DNA of 57,061 nucleotides from Lachnospiraceae bacterium. GTDB lineage: Bacteria; Bacillota; Clostridia; Lachnospirales; Lachnospiraceae. The translations under genes and the position numbers were made by a program. Positions within the stretch are counted from its first letter, which is position 1. Each line of letters starts with the position of its first letter. The notes beneath the pieces are model-generated. The model was not told the origin of the DNA. It did no database searches and worked only from the letters and a program-made list of their open reading frames with translations. Positions 46,550 through 55,128 of the stretch are shown here, piece after piece. The stretch is from positions 1 to 57,061 of the forward strand of contig JAFUZJ010000069.1 in NCBI GenBank assembly GCA_017476665.1, written 5' to 3'.

Positions 46550-48385
46550 TTATTGTTTACCGCTGCCGCGCAGCGTGATCGCCTCAAGCGCACGACGGAC
46601 ACGGATACTCAATACATTCGGCGCAAAGGGCTTCTTGATGAAATCCAGTGCCCCCATGGACAGTCCCCTCTCCTCTGCCGCCTCATCGTCCGAATCCGAC
46701 AAAAAGATGACGGAAAAATCTCCGTTTGCATTTCCACCATTCTGAAGACGCTTCATTGTTTCAAATCCATCCATTCCGGGCAGCATGACATCCATCAGGA
46801 TCAGATCCGGATCGTTTCCGCTTTCAATATAATTTAACAAGGCCTGCCCGCTGTTTAGCACTGTGACGCGCATGCCGTTTTCACTGAGCACATTCCCTGC
46901 CGTCTTCAGTACTGCAATATCGGCATCCACAACAACGATCCATGGAAGATTCTGATCCGTGTCCTGATCTTTTTTTGCTTCCTCCGGCACGATTGCCTCC
47001 GCCTCATAGACGATCACCAGATCGCTGTCATACCCATTCTGCGTCCACGCATTCTGGATCCTGTCAATCACTTTCTGGATATCTTCCTCTGAGACCATAG
47101 GTAAAAACAAAAAGAACTGGTTCGATACATTCTGCATCATAATATCGCTGTTCCGCAAAGTGGTCTTGATCGACTCTCCCAGCTTTCCCATCCTGACCGC
47201 AAAATCCGTTTCCGTCATATCAGTCTTGGGCGTGACCGTATACAAAATCTTATATGCCTTTTCGTGATACCGTTGAATGTACCGGTACATGTACCGATAA
47301 ATGTTGGCAAACGCCTCCTGCCCCAGCCACATGGCATGCTTGGCTACATAGCGTTCTGACAGCACCATATCCATTCGGTCCAGGGATGCCTCACTTTTCT
47401 CCTCCGTCGGCTGTGATCGATCTGCCTCGTCATAGACCGCGCAATCATGCCTCCCGTTCTGCTTGACAGTATACAATGCCTTATCTGCCTTTCCGAACAG
47501 CGTCATAAAATCCGCGTTTCCCTCGGTGAGAACTGCTCCGACCGAAACCCCCAGCGGTATGGTCATATCCGTTCCCAGAATCTGCTGTGCCTCATTGCCC
47601 AACTGTTCGCCCAGTCTCTGCACAATCTTCTTTACCGCTTCTGCGTCACAGAGATTCCGCAAAAAAGCTATGAACTCATCTCCTCCGATCCGCCCTACAA
47701 TATCATGGGATCGGAACTGTTTTTTCAGAATATTCGAGAAAACAGATAATATCTTATCTCCCGCTTCATGCCCATACAGGTCATTCACCAATTTAAAATA
47801 ATCCAGATCAATGATCAGCAGTGCACCTCTGTATTCCCTGCACGCTCTCTCCAGACGCTGGTTTACACTCACTTTATTCAACAGTCCGGTAAGCTTATCC
47901 GTCGAGGCCTCCTCCGAAAGCGCGATGATACGTTTTGAATTATTCAGGATGTTTTTGAGTCTTTGTACCAGGATCTCCGGCTCATAGGGTTTCCGAATGT
48001 AATCCACCGCCCCCAGCGCCAAACCCTCGCGCTCTGTCTCCAGCCTGTCATCCGCAGATAGGAAAACAACCGGGATGTGCTCTTTCCCATTTTCCTCCTC
48101 CATCTTCCGGATCCGTTTCAGCAATTCAAATCCATCCATGTCCGGCATCCTGATATCAAGCAGGAGCATATCCGGCTGCTTTTCTTGCACAAGATAATTC
48201 AAAAGCGCCTGTCCGCTGTTCAGTGCCGTCACTCGCATACCGTTCTCACTCAGAACATGCCCGGCCAGCTTCAGATCTGCTATATTGTCATCAACAACAA
48301 TGACCCATTCCGCCATTTCCATATTCTTCATTCCCGTCTTGCTTTTCCTGCCACGACATAGCGCCTGACAGGATATCGTACCCAT
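46550..48385 (-). CDS. REC-GGDEF-REC diguanylate cyclase/response regulator
   Basis: About 611 residues. Receiver 1 at about 25-145 with phosphoacceptor Asp near 77 (LLLDIRMP); GGDEF domain at about 165-310 with intact RIGGDEF and an inhibitory-site RSHD five residues before it; a poorly recognised region; receiver 2 at about 485-610 with LILMDVML. The receivers share nearly identical stretches (VLSENGMRVT, LNSGQALLNY), so one arose from the other. Receiver 2 reads VVDAD where receiver 1 has VVDDN, so its metal site is altered. It should make cyclic di-GMP under phosphorylation control; no partner kinase is near. The ATG at 48385 has AGGGG upstream; a later start near 48330 is possible. Confidence 0.9.
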   Translation of the reverse strand: MGTISCQALCRGRKSKTGMKNMEMAEWVIVVDDNIADLKLAGHVLSENGMRVTALNSGQALLNYLVQEKQPDMLLLDIRMPDMDGFELLKRIRKMEEENGKEHIPVVFLSADDRLETEREGLALGAVDYIRKPYEPEILVQRLKNILNNSKRIIALSEEASTDKLTGLLNKVSVNQRLERACREYRGALLIIDLDYFKLVNDLYGHEAGDKILSVFSNILKKQFRSHDIVGRIGGDEFIAFLRNLCDAEAVKKIVQRLGEQLGNEAQQILGTDMTIPLGVSVGAVLTEGNADFMTLFGKADKALYTVKQNGRHDCAVYDEADRSQPTEEKSEASLDRMDMVLSERYVAKHAMWLGQEAFANIYRYMYRYIQRYHEKAYKILYTVTPKTDMTETDFAVRMGKLGESIKTTLRNSDIMMQNVSNQFFLFLPMVSEEDIQKVIDRIQNAWTQNGYDSDLVIVYEAEAIVPEEAKKDQDTDQNLPWIVVVDADIAVLKTAGNVLSENGMRVTVLNSGQALLNYIESGNDPDLILMDVMLPGMDGFETMKRLQNGGNANGDFSVIFLSDSDDEAAEERGLSMGALDFIKKPFAPNVLSIRVRRALEAITLRGSGKQ

Positions 48386-48427
48386 TTTAACCCCTGGCAG
48401 CAAATTCTGTCAACGACATCTCATCCG

Positions 48428-49072
48428 CTATATCCCGTATTTTTCCAGATCCACCTTTCCATCCAAGACTTGAATTCCGTCTGCTTCCAGCCGCTTCGCC
48501 TGCTCTCCGGGACCTCCAAACGCAAACTCCCCGGAAAGCTCCCCTTTGGAATTCACCACGCGATAACAGGGCGTCCCCTCCGGATCGGGATTTTTGTGCA
48601 GTGCATTTCCCACGGCTCTGGACATTTTCGGATTTCCCGCCATCGCCGCCACCTGCCCATAGGTGGCAACCTTTCCCTTGGGAATTTTCCGCACCGCCTC
48701 ATAGATCCGCTTCGTGGGATTATCCGTGATCAGAGCATAACTTTCGTCAATCCGCTCAAACACCTGCTCCGCAGACACCGTTCCATCCAGCAGTACCGTG
48801 AGCCAATGCTGCTTGTTCATATGGTATGCCGGCAGATATCCTTCCGCACTGACGATCATGCTGATCACCTCCGGCTGCGCCTTGACATTGACCACATCCA
48901 CCATTCCGCTTCCGGCAAGCCCTAGCGCATACCGCGACACCGGCATGATCAGGGCAAACCACTTGTCGTTCTCAGCCGCCTTAAATGTTGTATTCTCCGG
49001 ATACTTCCCCCACGGATGCTCCGGTTCGATTCCGTACTTTTCTCTGATATACTTTTCTATCTGCTCTTTCAT
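48428..49072 (-). CDS. YjbR/MmcQ-MGMT fusion, alkyl-guanine repair-like protein
   Basis: 214 residues. Residues about 1-115 match the YjbR/MmcQ fold; about 120-214 match the DNA-binding alkyltransferase domain (IPKGKVATYGQVA, then SRAVGNALHKNP). The active motif reads PCYRVV, keeping the acceptor Cys but with Tyr for the usual His, so full methyl transfer is uncertain; it may be an alkyltransferase-like lesion binder. It begins three bases after the glycosylase gene stop, giving a two-gene DNA-repair unit. Confidence 0.87.
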   Translation of the reverse strand: MKEQIEKYIREKYGIEPEHPWGKYPENTTFKAAENDKWFALIMPVSRYALGLAGSGMVDVVNVKAQPEVISMIVSAEGYLPAYHMNKQHWLTVLLDGTVSAEQVFERIDESYALITDNPTKRIYEAVRKIPKGKVATYGQVAAMAGNPKMSRAVGNALHKNPDPEGTPCYRVVNSKGELSGEFAFGGPGEQAKRLEADGIQVLDGKVDLEKYGI

Positions 49073-49075
49073 GCG

Positions 49076-49564
49076 TCAAATATTCCCCCTGCGGATCACA
49101 CCCCATGCCTCCACCAGCCGCTCCAGACTCCACGCCGCGTTGGCCGGGCTGGTGGACGGAAGCACCACCGCCTCTCTTCCTGTTAAAGCCTCCGTGTATT
49201 TCCGATACATTTTCTCCGCCGTCTTCCCATTCACATAAATCGCCCGGATCGGTGCCGCCTCCAAAATCTCCCGAAGATCATTCGGCACTACATTTTTAAT
49301 GCTCGCATCGGACGAACCTGTGATATCGCAGGACCGGATCACATCCCAGACTGCAATTCCATGCCGCAATAGAAACGCCCGTCTCTCCTCCACAGTCTCC
49401 GGAAATATATCCTCAAACACCGCTGCTACCACGCGCCAGAAACGATTCTGCGGGTGCCCGTAAAAAAACATGACCTCCCTGGATTTCACCGACGGGAAAC
49501 TGCCTAATATCAGAATTTTTGAATGTTCATCATACACCGGTGCGATCGGATGTTCAACTCTCAT
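49076..49564 (-). CDS. DNA-deoxyinosine (uracil-DNA glycosylase superfamily) glycosylase
   Basis: 162 residues. The motifs ILGSFPSVKSR, FYGHPQNRFW and LPSTSPAN match the short hypoxanthine-DNA glycosylase branch of the uracil glycosylase superfamily, which removes deaminated adenine from DNA. It is translated with the YjbR-MGMT fusion, so the pair handles base deamination and alkylation. The ribosome site is weak. Divergent from the galactokinase-like gene. Confidence 0.88.
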   Translation of the reverse strand: MRVEHPIAPVYDEHSKILILGSFPSVKSREVMFFYGHPQNRFWRVVAAVFEDIFPETVEERRAFLLRHGIAVWDVIRSCDITGSSDASIKNVVPNDLREILEAAPIRAIYVNGKTAEKMYRKYTEALTGREAVVLPSTSPANAAWSLERLVEAWGVIRRGNI

Positions 49565-49675
49565 GCAACCACTTCTCCGAAAACTTTTTCATTATCCTGT
49601 CAATCTTATCAAATATATGCTATACTTTTGATGATTAAGATATATTTTACCATAGCTGCGGGGGGAAAATCCATC

Positions 49676-50956
49676 ATGAACTTAAAAGAATTAAAGAATC
49701 ATATCCAATCCGGAAAACTCAATGACCGATTGCTTGACATTTATATGGATCCAAACCGTCTGAATGATCAGATGCATAGATATGTGGATGCTCTGACGCA
49801 TTACGAAGAGCTTTTTGGAGACGCTGATGTGCAGATTCTCAGTGCTCCCGGGCGCACAGAGGTGGGCGGCAACCACACAGATCACCAACACGGGCAGGTA
49901 CTGGCAGCCTCCATCAACGATGACGCCATTGCCGTTGCGTCCCCCAATGGCTCCTGTCAGATCCGCATTCAGTCACAAGGCTACGATATGCTCACCATAG
50001 ATCTGAATGATCTGGACAAAAAAGCTTCAGAGGAGGGTACCTCTGCCGCTCTGATCAGAGGCGTCCTTGCCTGCACCAGGGACAAGGGCTACCGCATCGG
50101 CGGCTTCAACGCATATATCACCAGTGACGTACTGGGCGGATCCGGTCTCTCCTCCTCCGCCGCCTATGAGACGGTGATCGGCAATATCCTGTCCCATCTG
50201 TACAACAACGGCAGAATTGACGCGATCACCATTGCCATCATCGGTCAATATGCAGAAAACGTATACTTTGGCAAGCCCTGCGGTCTGATGGACCAGATGG
50301 CCTGTTCCGTGGGCAGCCTCTGCCACATTGATTTTTCCGATCCCGCCGCACCTATGGTGGCGCGCATTGAACCTGACATGGACGCCGCAAGCTACAGTCT
50401 CTGCATCACAGATACCAAAGGCAGCCATGCTGACCTCACCCCAGACTACGCGGCAGTACCGGCAGAAATGAAATCCGTGGCGGCTTTCTTCGGCAAGGAT
50501 GTGCTGCGCGAAGTTTCCGAAGAAACCGTGCTGTCAAACATCCCGGCGCTCCGGAAAAAGCTGGGCGATCGCGCTGTCCTGCGCGCTCTGCATTTCTACG
50601 ACGAAAACCGAAGAGTACTGCAGGAAACCGCTGCGCTGAAAGCCGGCAACTTTGCCGCATTCCTTGCAGCTGTGAAAGCATCCGGCAACTCCTCCTACAA
50701 GTTCTTGCAAAATGTCTACACCAACCATGACGTACAACACCAGAATGTCTCTATGGCACTTTGCCTCAGCGAAAAGATCCTGGGCGAAGACGGCGGCGTA
50801 TGCCGCGTACATGGCGGCGGCTTTGCCGGCACGATCCAGGCCTTTGTGCGAAACGACAAAGTCGCGGAATACAAGCAAGGCCTTGACCGAATTTTCGGGG
50901 AAGGCTCCTGTGCCGTCCTGAAGATCAGAAAATACGGAGGAATGCGGGTGATCTGA
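49676..50956 (+). CDS. Galactokinase-family (GHMP) sugar kinase
   Basis: 426 residues. GHMP motifs are present: sugar-binding APGRTEVGGNHTDHQHG near 58-74, ATP-binding GGSGLSSSAA near 150-159 and the C-terminal HGGGFAGTIQ. The sugar motif differs from the usual GRVNLIGEHTDY (EVGGN for NLIGE), so the substrate may not be galactose; galacturonate or another galacto-sugar is possible given the pectin genes. I use the ATG at 49676, preceded by GGGGGG; frames upstream of it lack a ribosome site. Confidence 0.88.
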   Translation: MNLKELKNHIQSGKLNDRLLDIYMDPNRLNDQMHRYVDALTHYEELFGDADVQILSAPGRTEVGGNHTDHQHGQVLAASINDDAIAVASPNGSCQIRIQSQGYDMLTIDLNDLDKKASEEGTSAALIRGVLACTRDKGYRIGGFNAYITSDVLGGSGLSSSAAYETVIGNILSHLYNNGRIDAITIAIIGQYAENVYFGKPCGLMDQMACSVGSLCHIDFSDPAAPMVARIEPDMDAASYSLCITDTKGSHADLTPDYAAVPAEMKSVAAFFGKDVLREVSEETVLSNIPALRKKLGDRAVLRALHFYDENRRVLQETAALKAGNFAAFLAAVKASGNSSYKFLQNVYTNHDVQHQNVSMALCLSEKILGEDGGVCRVHGGGFAGTIQAFVRNDKVAEYKQGLDRIFGEGSCAVLKIRKYGGMRVI

Positions 50957-50970
50957 ATATTTTTATGATC

Positions 50971-52023
50971 CTATTTATGCTTTTCTTTCCGCATATATCT
51001 GGCATCCCGATAAGTACCGATTTTTTTGATCTTGTCTTCCTTTAACATTTTGCTTAACACCAACTCCACTGTTTTCATACTGACATCCGGCAGTTTTTCA
51101 AGGATGTCTCCTTTTGAAACCGGTACAATGGCGTTAAGCAGTACTGCCTCCACCCTTTCGGATTTTTTTGCTTTTTTCAAAGAAATCTCCATAAAAGAGT
51201 CATCCAGATCCTTAAAACAACGATACAGCAATTGCATAAAATTCACGATCACAGGAACATAATCATTCTGATTCTCATGCCATCCCGTCGAAGCCTGCTC
51301 CAAAGCATCATAATAACTCTCTTTATAACGATTGATCTGCGCCTCCAGCGAGATATACCTGCCAATATCATACCCTGCCATATAAAGCAACAGCACCGTC
51401 AACAGCCTGGATACCCGCCCGTTACCGTCACGAAACGGATGTATACACAGGAAATCCACAACGAAGCAGGGAATCAATAATAACTCTGAAATTTCTGAAT
51501 CCTGCTTCGCATCATAATATGCCAAAACAAGCTGCTCCATGGCCTTTGGTGTATCCTTTGACGAAACCGGCCGAAATCTTACACGTCTGCTGCCGTCCTG
51601 CAGATTCTCTATGATCAGATTATCATGTGCTTTATATCTCCCTGCCTCTTTCGGATCAGTCTCCCTTTGAATCATACGATGAAACGATAAGATGATTTCT
51701 TCTGTCAACTCCATATTTTCATGTTCCCGGTGGATCATACTCAGCGCATCTTTATATCCCGATATCTCCTTCTCATCATGCGTGACGGGAGCTGCCCCCC
51801 TCACAATATCCCTAATCCTTTCTTCCGTGGTTATGATACCCTCCAAAGCATTGCTCTCTTTTACCGACTCAATAATCGCCTTCTGCCTCAGGCTCTCAAA
51901 TGCATCCCCGTACTGCAATTTTCGAAACTCTTCTTTTGCATGCAGATCCGCAATAATACCTGAGAGTCCTATAATGTTTGACGGAATATCATTTTTTAGA
52001 AACCCATAGTCAAATTTTTTCAC
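50971..52023 (-). CDS. Fic-domain protein (class II) with C-terminal winged helix
   Basis: 350 residues. The Fic motif HPFRDGNGR lies at about 191-199, so AMP-transfer activity is expected. An N-terminal helix carries SNALEG, matching the (S/T)xxxE(G/N) autoinhibitory motif of class II Fic proteins. The C-terminal ~80 residues are a winged-helix DNA-binding domain. Start is GTG at 52023, five bases after GGAGG. The promoter is embedded in a 14-bp-arm palindrome, so autoregulation by the winged helix is likely. Target protein unknown. Confidence 0.9.
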   Translation of the reverse strand: MKKFDYGFLKNDIPSNIIGLSGIIADLHAKEEFRKLQYGDAFESLRQKAIIESVKESNALEGIITTEERIRDIVRGAAPVTHDEKEISGYKDALSMIHREHENMELTEEIILSFHRMIQRETDPKEAGRYKAHDNLIIENLQDGSRRVRFRPVSSKDTPKAMEQLVLAYYDAKQDSEISELLLIPCFVVDFLCIHPFRDGNGRVSRLLTVLLLYMAGYDIGRYISLEAQINRYKESYYDALEQASTGWHENQNDYVPVIVNFMQLLYRCFKDLDDSFMEISLKKAKKSERVEAVLLNAIVPVSKGDILEKLPDVSMKTVELVLSKMLKEDKIKKIGTYRDARYMRKEKHK

Positions 52024-52041
52024 ATTATCCTCCAAAATAAA

Positions 52042-52083
52042 ATTTACTACCTAAATAATATCATTTTTTAGGTAGTAAATCAA
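52042..52083 (-). promoter_or_regulatory. Fic promoter wrapped in a perfect palindrome
   Basis: A perfect 14-bp inverted repeat (52042-52055 and 52067-52080, 11-base centre) overlaps a minus-strand promoter TTGATT (52078-52083), 17 bases, TATTAT (52055-52060). The arms cover the spacer and the first transcribed bases, so a protein bound here would block RNA polymerase. Confidence 0.75.
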
Positions 52084-52100
52084 TCATTGCACCACTTCTT

Positions 52101-52418
52101 TTATGTCTCGGGTTTATCATCTTTCAAGCAGTCATGATAGCCCACCATATAATCCACCGTTTCATTGTATTGCTCCTCGCTGATATTCAGCAATAAGACA
52201 GCTCCTTTCTGAGCTGCAAAAGCAAAGACTTTTTCGTCACACTGCACCTTGAACAGCGCTTCCAGCGCTCCCTCCTCCGTGGTAAACATATATCCCACAC
52301 TCATCCGGGGGTTCTTTACCTCCTCCCGCTTTACAAAATCCTCCTTTAACAGGATATCCAAAGCGCAATTTCCCATCTGTGCCCTCAATTCGTTGTTGTG
52401 GATCTGATTGATCTCCAT
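52101..52418 (-). CDS. Unrecognised 105-residue protein
   Basis: A small soluble alpha/beta protein, MEINQIHNNELRAQ at its start, with no membrane helix or signal. AGGAGG lies seven bases before the ATG. It is the last of a run of minus-strand genes, 28 bases after the esterase-like gene. The size and setting suit an immunity-type protein, but I see no diagnostic motif. Confidence 0.6.
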   Translation of the reverse strand: MEINQIHNNELRAQMGNCALDILLKEDFVKREEVKNPRMSVGYMFTTEEGALEALFKVQCDEKVFAFAAQKGAVLLLNISEEQYNETVDYMVGYHDCLKDDKPET

Positions 52419-52446
52419 ACTTTTTCCTCCTACCTATTTGTCTCTC

Positions 52447-53127
52447 TTATTTCTTTTCCGCCTGATTCAACACCCAGGCGAACCCTTTCGCTGTCCGCTT
52501 GTCCGAATCCACAAAATGATTCCCCGGATTCCATTCCATCACATATTCCCTGCACACGGCCGAATCCAAAAGCAGCTCCTGCTGCAGTCTGATCGCCTCT
52601 CCCACCTTCGCCATCACCTGATTCCTCACCTTGGTCTCTTTATCGCCGAGACTCAGGTAAACCCGCTCCGCGTGGATCTCATGCGCTCTGATGTACTGAT
52701 CCCACTTGGGAAACCACACCGACGGCGAGACCGCCGCAATGCCCTGAAACAGATCCGTCTGATATGCCGCCCAGAGTGAAAACAGGCCGGCCAGTGAGTA
52801 TCCGCCTAAATAGAGCCGCTTCTCCTGCGTCGAAATTTCCGCCAACAGCTCCTCCACAACGAATCGCAGCGTCTCCTCCGCCCCGGCACCGAACCCATCC
52901 TTTCCAAAGACCGGTGGAGCCTCCCAAGGCGTTAACTCCCGATTCCAATCCTCGACCAGGAACGCTGCCAGCAAAAATGGCTTTCCCTTCGCCCCTTCCT
53001 CTATCAGCGCCACCTCCGAACCCAACAACTCCAGATCATGCGCATCCACAGGCTGGATCAAAATATCAGGAGCCTCTGCGTCTCCATAAAAATAACACTT
53101 CCTGCCACCGATCAGCTTTTCCTGCAT
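52447..53127 (-). CDS. Alpha/beta-hydrolase (esterase-D-like)
   Basis: 226 residues. The nucleophile elbow GGYSLAGL puts Ser near 109, followed by AAVSPSVWF, and a C-terminal GNHF supplies the His, an arrangement seen in putative esterase (PF00756-like) proteins. No signal peptide, so cytoplasmic. The ATG is shared with the stop of the upstream unknown gene, implying translational coupling. Substrate unknown. Confidence 0.82.
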   Translation of the reverse strand: MQEKLIGGRKCYFYGDAEAPDILIQPVDAHDLELLGSEVALIEEGAKGKPFLLAAFLVEDWNRELTPWEAPPVFGKDGFGAGAEETLRFVVEELLAEISTQEKRLYLGGYSLAGLFSLWAAYQTDLFQGIAAVSPSVWFPKWDQYIRAHEIHAERVYLSLGDKETKVRNQVMAKVGEAIRLQQELLLDSAVCREYVMEWNPGNHFVDSDKRTAKGFAWVLNQAEKK

Positions 53128-53891
53128 TATTCCGTTTCCTCCCCCAACACCTCCGCCTCATAGTACGCATTGTTAAAATCAAAATTCTCAAAATCCTCTA
53201 CAAACTCCGGTCTCACCACAAATGCCTTCCCACTCTGCGTATGCAGCTTCACATCCCTGCCGAAAAAAGCGCCCCGCGCACCATAATAGATCATTTGATT
53301 CACGACCGCAGCCACGTCATCCACCTTATCCACGCCAATCCCATGAAAACTGATGTCCGGTCTTCCGAATTTCCGCATCCCCCGCGTGTGCAGCCAACGG
53401 CTTCCATCCGCCTCCTCCGAGATCAGGATTGTCACATGCTTCCACGGATTGAACTCCGGCTCGAAAATCTTACCCGTCCACTCCTCTGCACTCATCAGAG
53501 AAATCGTCATGACATCCATTACCCCCACGGCGCCCTGATCCACAAAAGCCTGCACAAACCCAATCACATTCCGCAGATAATCCAGCGTATCATCCCGCTG
53601 TACCTGCCCCCTGATCACTGCCCATTGCTCTGTCTCCGCACATCTCCCATAAGCTGCTGCATGATTTCTCTGCAACACTTGACCGATAGTGCCTCCCACT
53701 AATTCGTCCATGTATGCGCCGTCCTTCTCCCGATCAAGCAACTGCAGCTCCAATCCTTCCGGGAACTCGTCCACACGATGCCTCTCCCGCGACACCTCCA
53801 ATTCCCCGCTGCCTGACACACCGAATATCACATAAAACAGCTCCGGCTTGTAATCTATATCCTGATAATATTCTCTGCTATAACTATCCAT
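53127..53891 (-). CDS. Unrecognised 254-residue protein, coupled to the esterase
   Basis: A soluble alpha/beta protein with a striking WLHTRGMRKFGRPDIS stretch and many acidic residues. I chose ATG 53891, which has AGAGG five bases upstream; an earlier GTG at 53954 overlaps the previous gene and has no ribosome site. Its end overlaps the esterase start. The HTRGMRKFG segment resembles sequence in uncharacterised bacterial proteins of the immunity type, but I cannot name the family. Confidence 0.65.
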   Translation of the reverse strand: MDSYSREYYQDIDYKPELFYVIFGVSGSGELEVSRERHRVDEFPEGLELQLLDREKDGAYMDELVGGTIGQVLQRNHAAAYGRCAETEQWAVIRGQVQRDDTLDYLRNVIGFVQAFVDQGAVGVMDVMTISLMSAEEWTGKIFEPEFNPWKHVTILISEEADGSRWLHTRGMRKFGRPDISFHGIGVDKVDDVAAVVNQMIYYGARGAFFGRDVKLHTQSGKAFVVRPEFVEDFENFDFNNAYYEAEVLGEETE

Positions 53892-53919
53892 CTGTACCTC
53901 TCTCCAAACTTCTCCTGTT

Positions 53920-54318
53920 TTACAATTCATACGGATATATCCCCAGCGTTTCACATGCCTGCTGAAAACAGATCACATCCCCTTCATGAATCGTACCATC
54001 ATCATTGCAAATTTCAAGCATCTCAAGTCCACCGTCTATCCGTAATATATATGTCTCATCATATTCCTCACAAAACGCCTGAAAAATCATTTTATCGCTA
54101 TCTATTCGAATGCAGGATTCAAAGCCCTGCTCACACTCTTTCACAACCGATACATCCTTTCTGTCAACCGCTTCAAGACCCAGCTCAACATGATAATACT
54201 TGTCGATCACAGGCGCCTCCCTGTAAAACCATTTCCCCCTGATCACACCAATGTCGGAAACCCCGGTGACATAAAGCGCATCATTCTTCTTTTCTGTCGT
54301 TTGAACCCTTATTACCAT
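53920..54318 (-). CDS. Unrecognised 132-residue protein
   Basis: Small, acidic, mixed alpha/beta protein without membrane helices. The ATG at 54318 has AGGGAG nine bases upstream and overlaps the preceding gene by about 38 bases in another frame. It lies in a run of small unknown genes, perhaps an immunity-type array. No function assigned. Confidence 0.6.
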   Translation of the reverse strand: MVIRVQTTEKKNDALYVTGVSDIGVIRGKWFYREAPVIDKYYHVELGLEAVDRKDVSVVKECEQGFESCIRIDSDKMIFQAFCEEYDETYILRIDGGLEMLEICNDDGTIHEGDVICFQQACETLGIYPYEL

Positions 54319-54646
54319 CCGCAATTACTCCCTGATAGTTCAAATACTTACGCTGATTTCCCTGCCAGTCCACCTCATGGTAATTTCCCTCAAAGTCCTC
54401 AAAACGGATACCGTTCTCGTCCAACGACAATTCCTGCCCTCCAAACAAAATATCCTGCGTAGCATATCTCCAACGTTCCCCAAATTGCTCGTCAAACAAG
54501 ATCAGCTCCAATTCCCCATACACCAGAAATCCCCTGTCGCACGGATAAATTTCATAATAAGTTCCCAAAGGCTTGAAAATAGGATACTTTTTATAATCAA
54601 ACTCCCGCAGATCTATCTTCAATATCACATTATCCAGTATCAGCAA
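54281..54646 (-). CDS. Unrecognised 121-residue protein
   Basis: Small beta-rich protein; ILDNVILKIDLREFDYKKYP opens it and it has many aromatic residues, a pattern frequent in small immunity-like proteins. Overlaps the preceding and following genes by a few bases, so the group is tightly coupled. Function unknown. Confidence 0.6.
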   Translation of the reverse strand: MLILDNVILKIDLREFDYKKYPIFKPLGTYYEIYPCDRGFLVYGELELILFDEQFGERWRYATQDILFGGQELSLDENGIRFEDFEGNYHEVDWQGNQRKYLNYQGVIADGNKGSNDRKEE

Positions 54647-54909
54647 AAACGTATCATTCCGTAGGATTCCGCTTTTTCTAAAACTTTAGTACAATAGGAA
54701 CTGACCAATATGATTGAAAAATCTTCCCAACTTTCACAAGTCAACACTTCCATCTCATAACAACAGCAATGCCCGCTTATATCCTCCTCACAAACATTGA
54801 TACATAGATCATACCTTTTATTGTCGGTTGAATTTACGCTATAATACGGAGCTGCTTTGATTGTAACCTGATATTTATCATTTTCATACTTTTCGTTTGT
54901 CATAGCCAT
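54640..54909 (-). CDS. Unrecognised 89-residue Cys-rich protein
   Basis: A small protein with a CCCYE cluster and several more Cys, so metal binding or disulfides are possible. GAGGGG lies four bases before the ATG. It overlaps the next gene by seven bases. Function unknown. Confidence 0.55.
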   Translation of the reverse strand: MAMTNEKYENDKYQVTIKAAPYYSVNSTDNKRYDLCINVCEEDISGHCCCYEMEVLTCESWEDFSIILVSSYCTKVLEKAESYGMIRFC

Positions 54910-54933
54910 TTGTCCCCTCGTTTTGTGTGCGCT

Positions 54934-55110
54934 TTACCCCAAGCCCCAGTCGCCGCATTCGCAAAATCTATGGCTTGAATCCAATTCCTACATCGTTTCA
55001 AAAACAGCCCAATTCTTTTCGTCCGTACCACATGCAGCACAATGCAAATTCACACCAATACATTCAAATCCGTCTACCCAAATGCTTCCACGCCTTACAC
55101 CAAACTCGCC
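54934..55110 (-). pseudogene. Possible remnant of a zinc-ribbon-like small protein
   Basis: In one minus-strand frame after the 428-residue gene, a coding-like stretch has HCAACGT then, past an in-frame TAG (54988-54990), HRFCECGDWG, giving paired Cys motifs as in a zinc ribbon. No start codon follows the AAAGGAGG nearby, so a start seems lost. Other frames here are also open, so this is weakly supported. Confidence 0.25.
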
Positions 55111-55128
55111 TTTTCCTCCTTTATCCGC

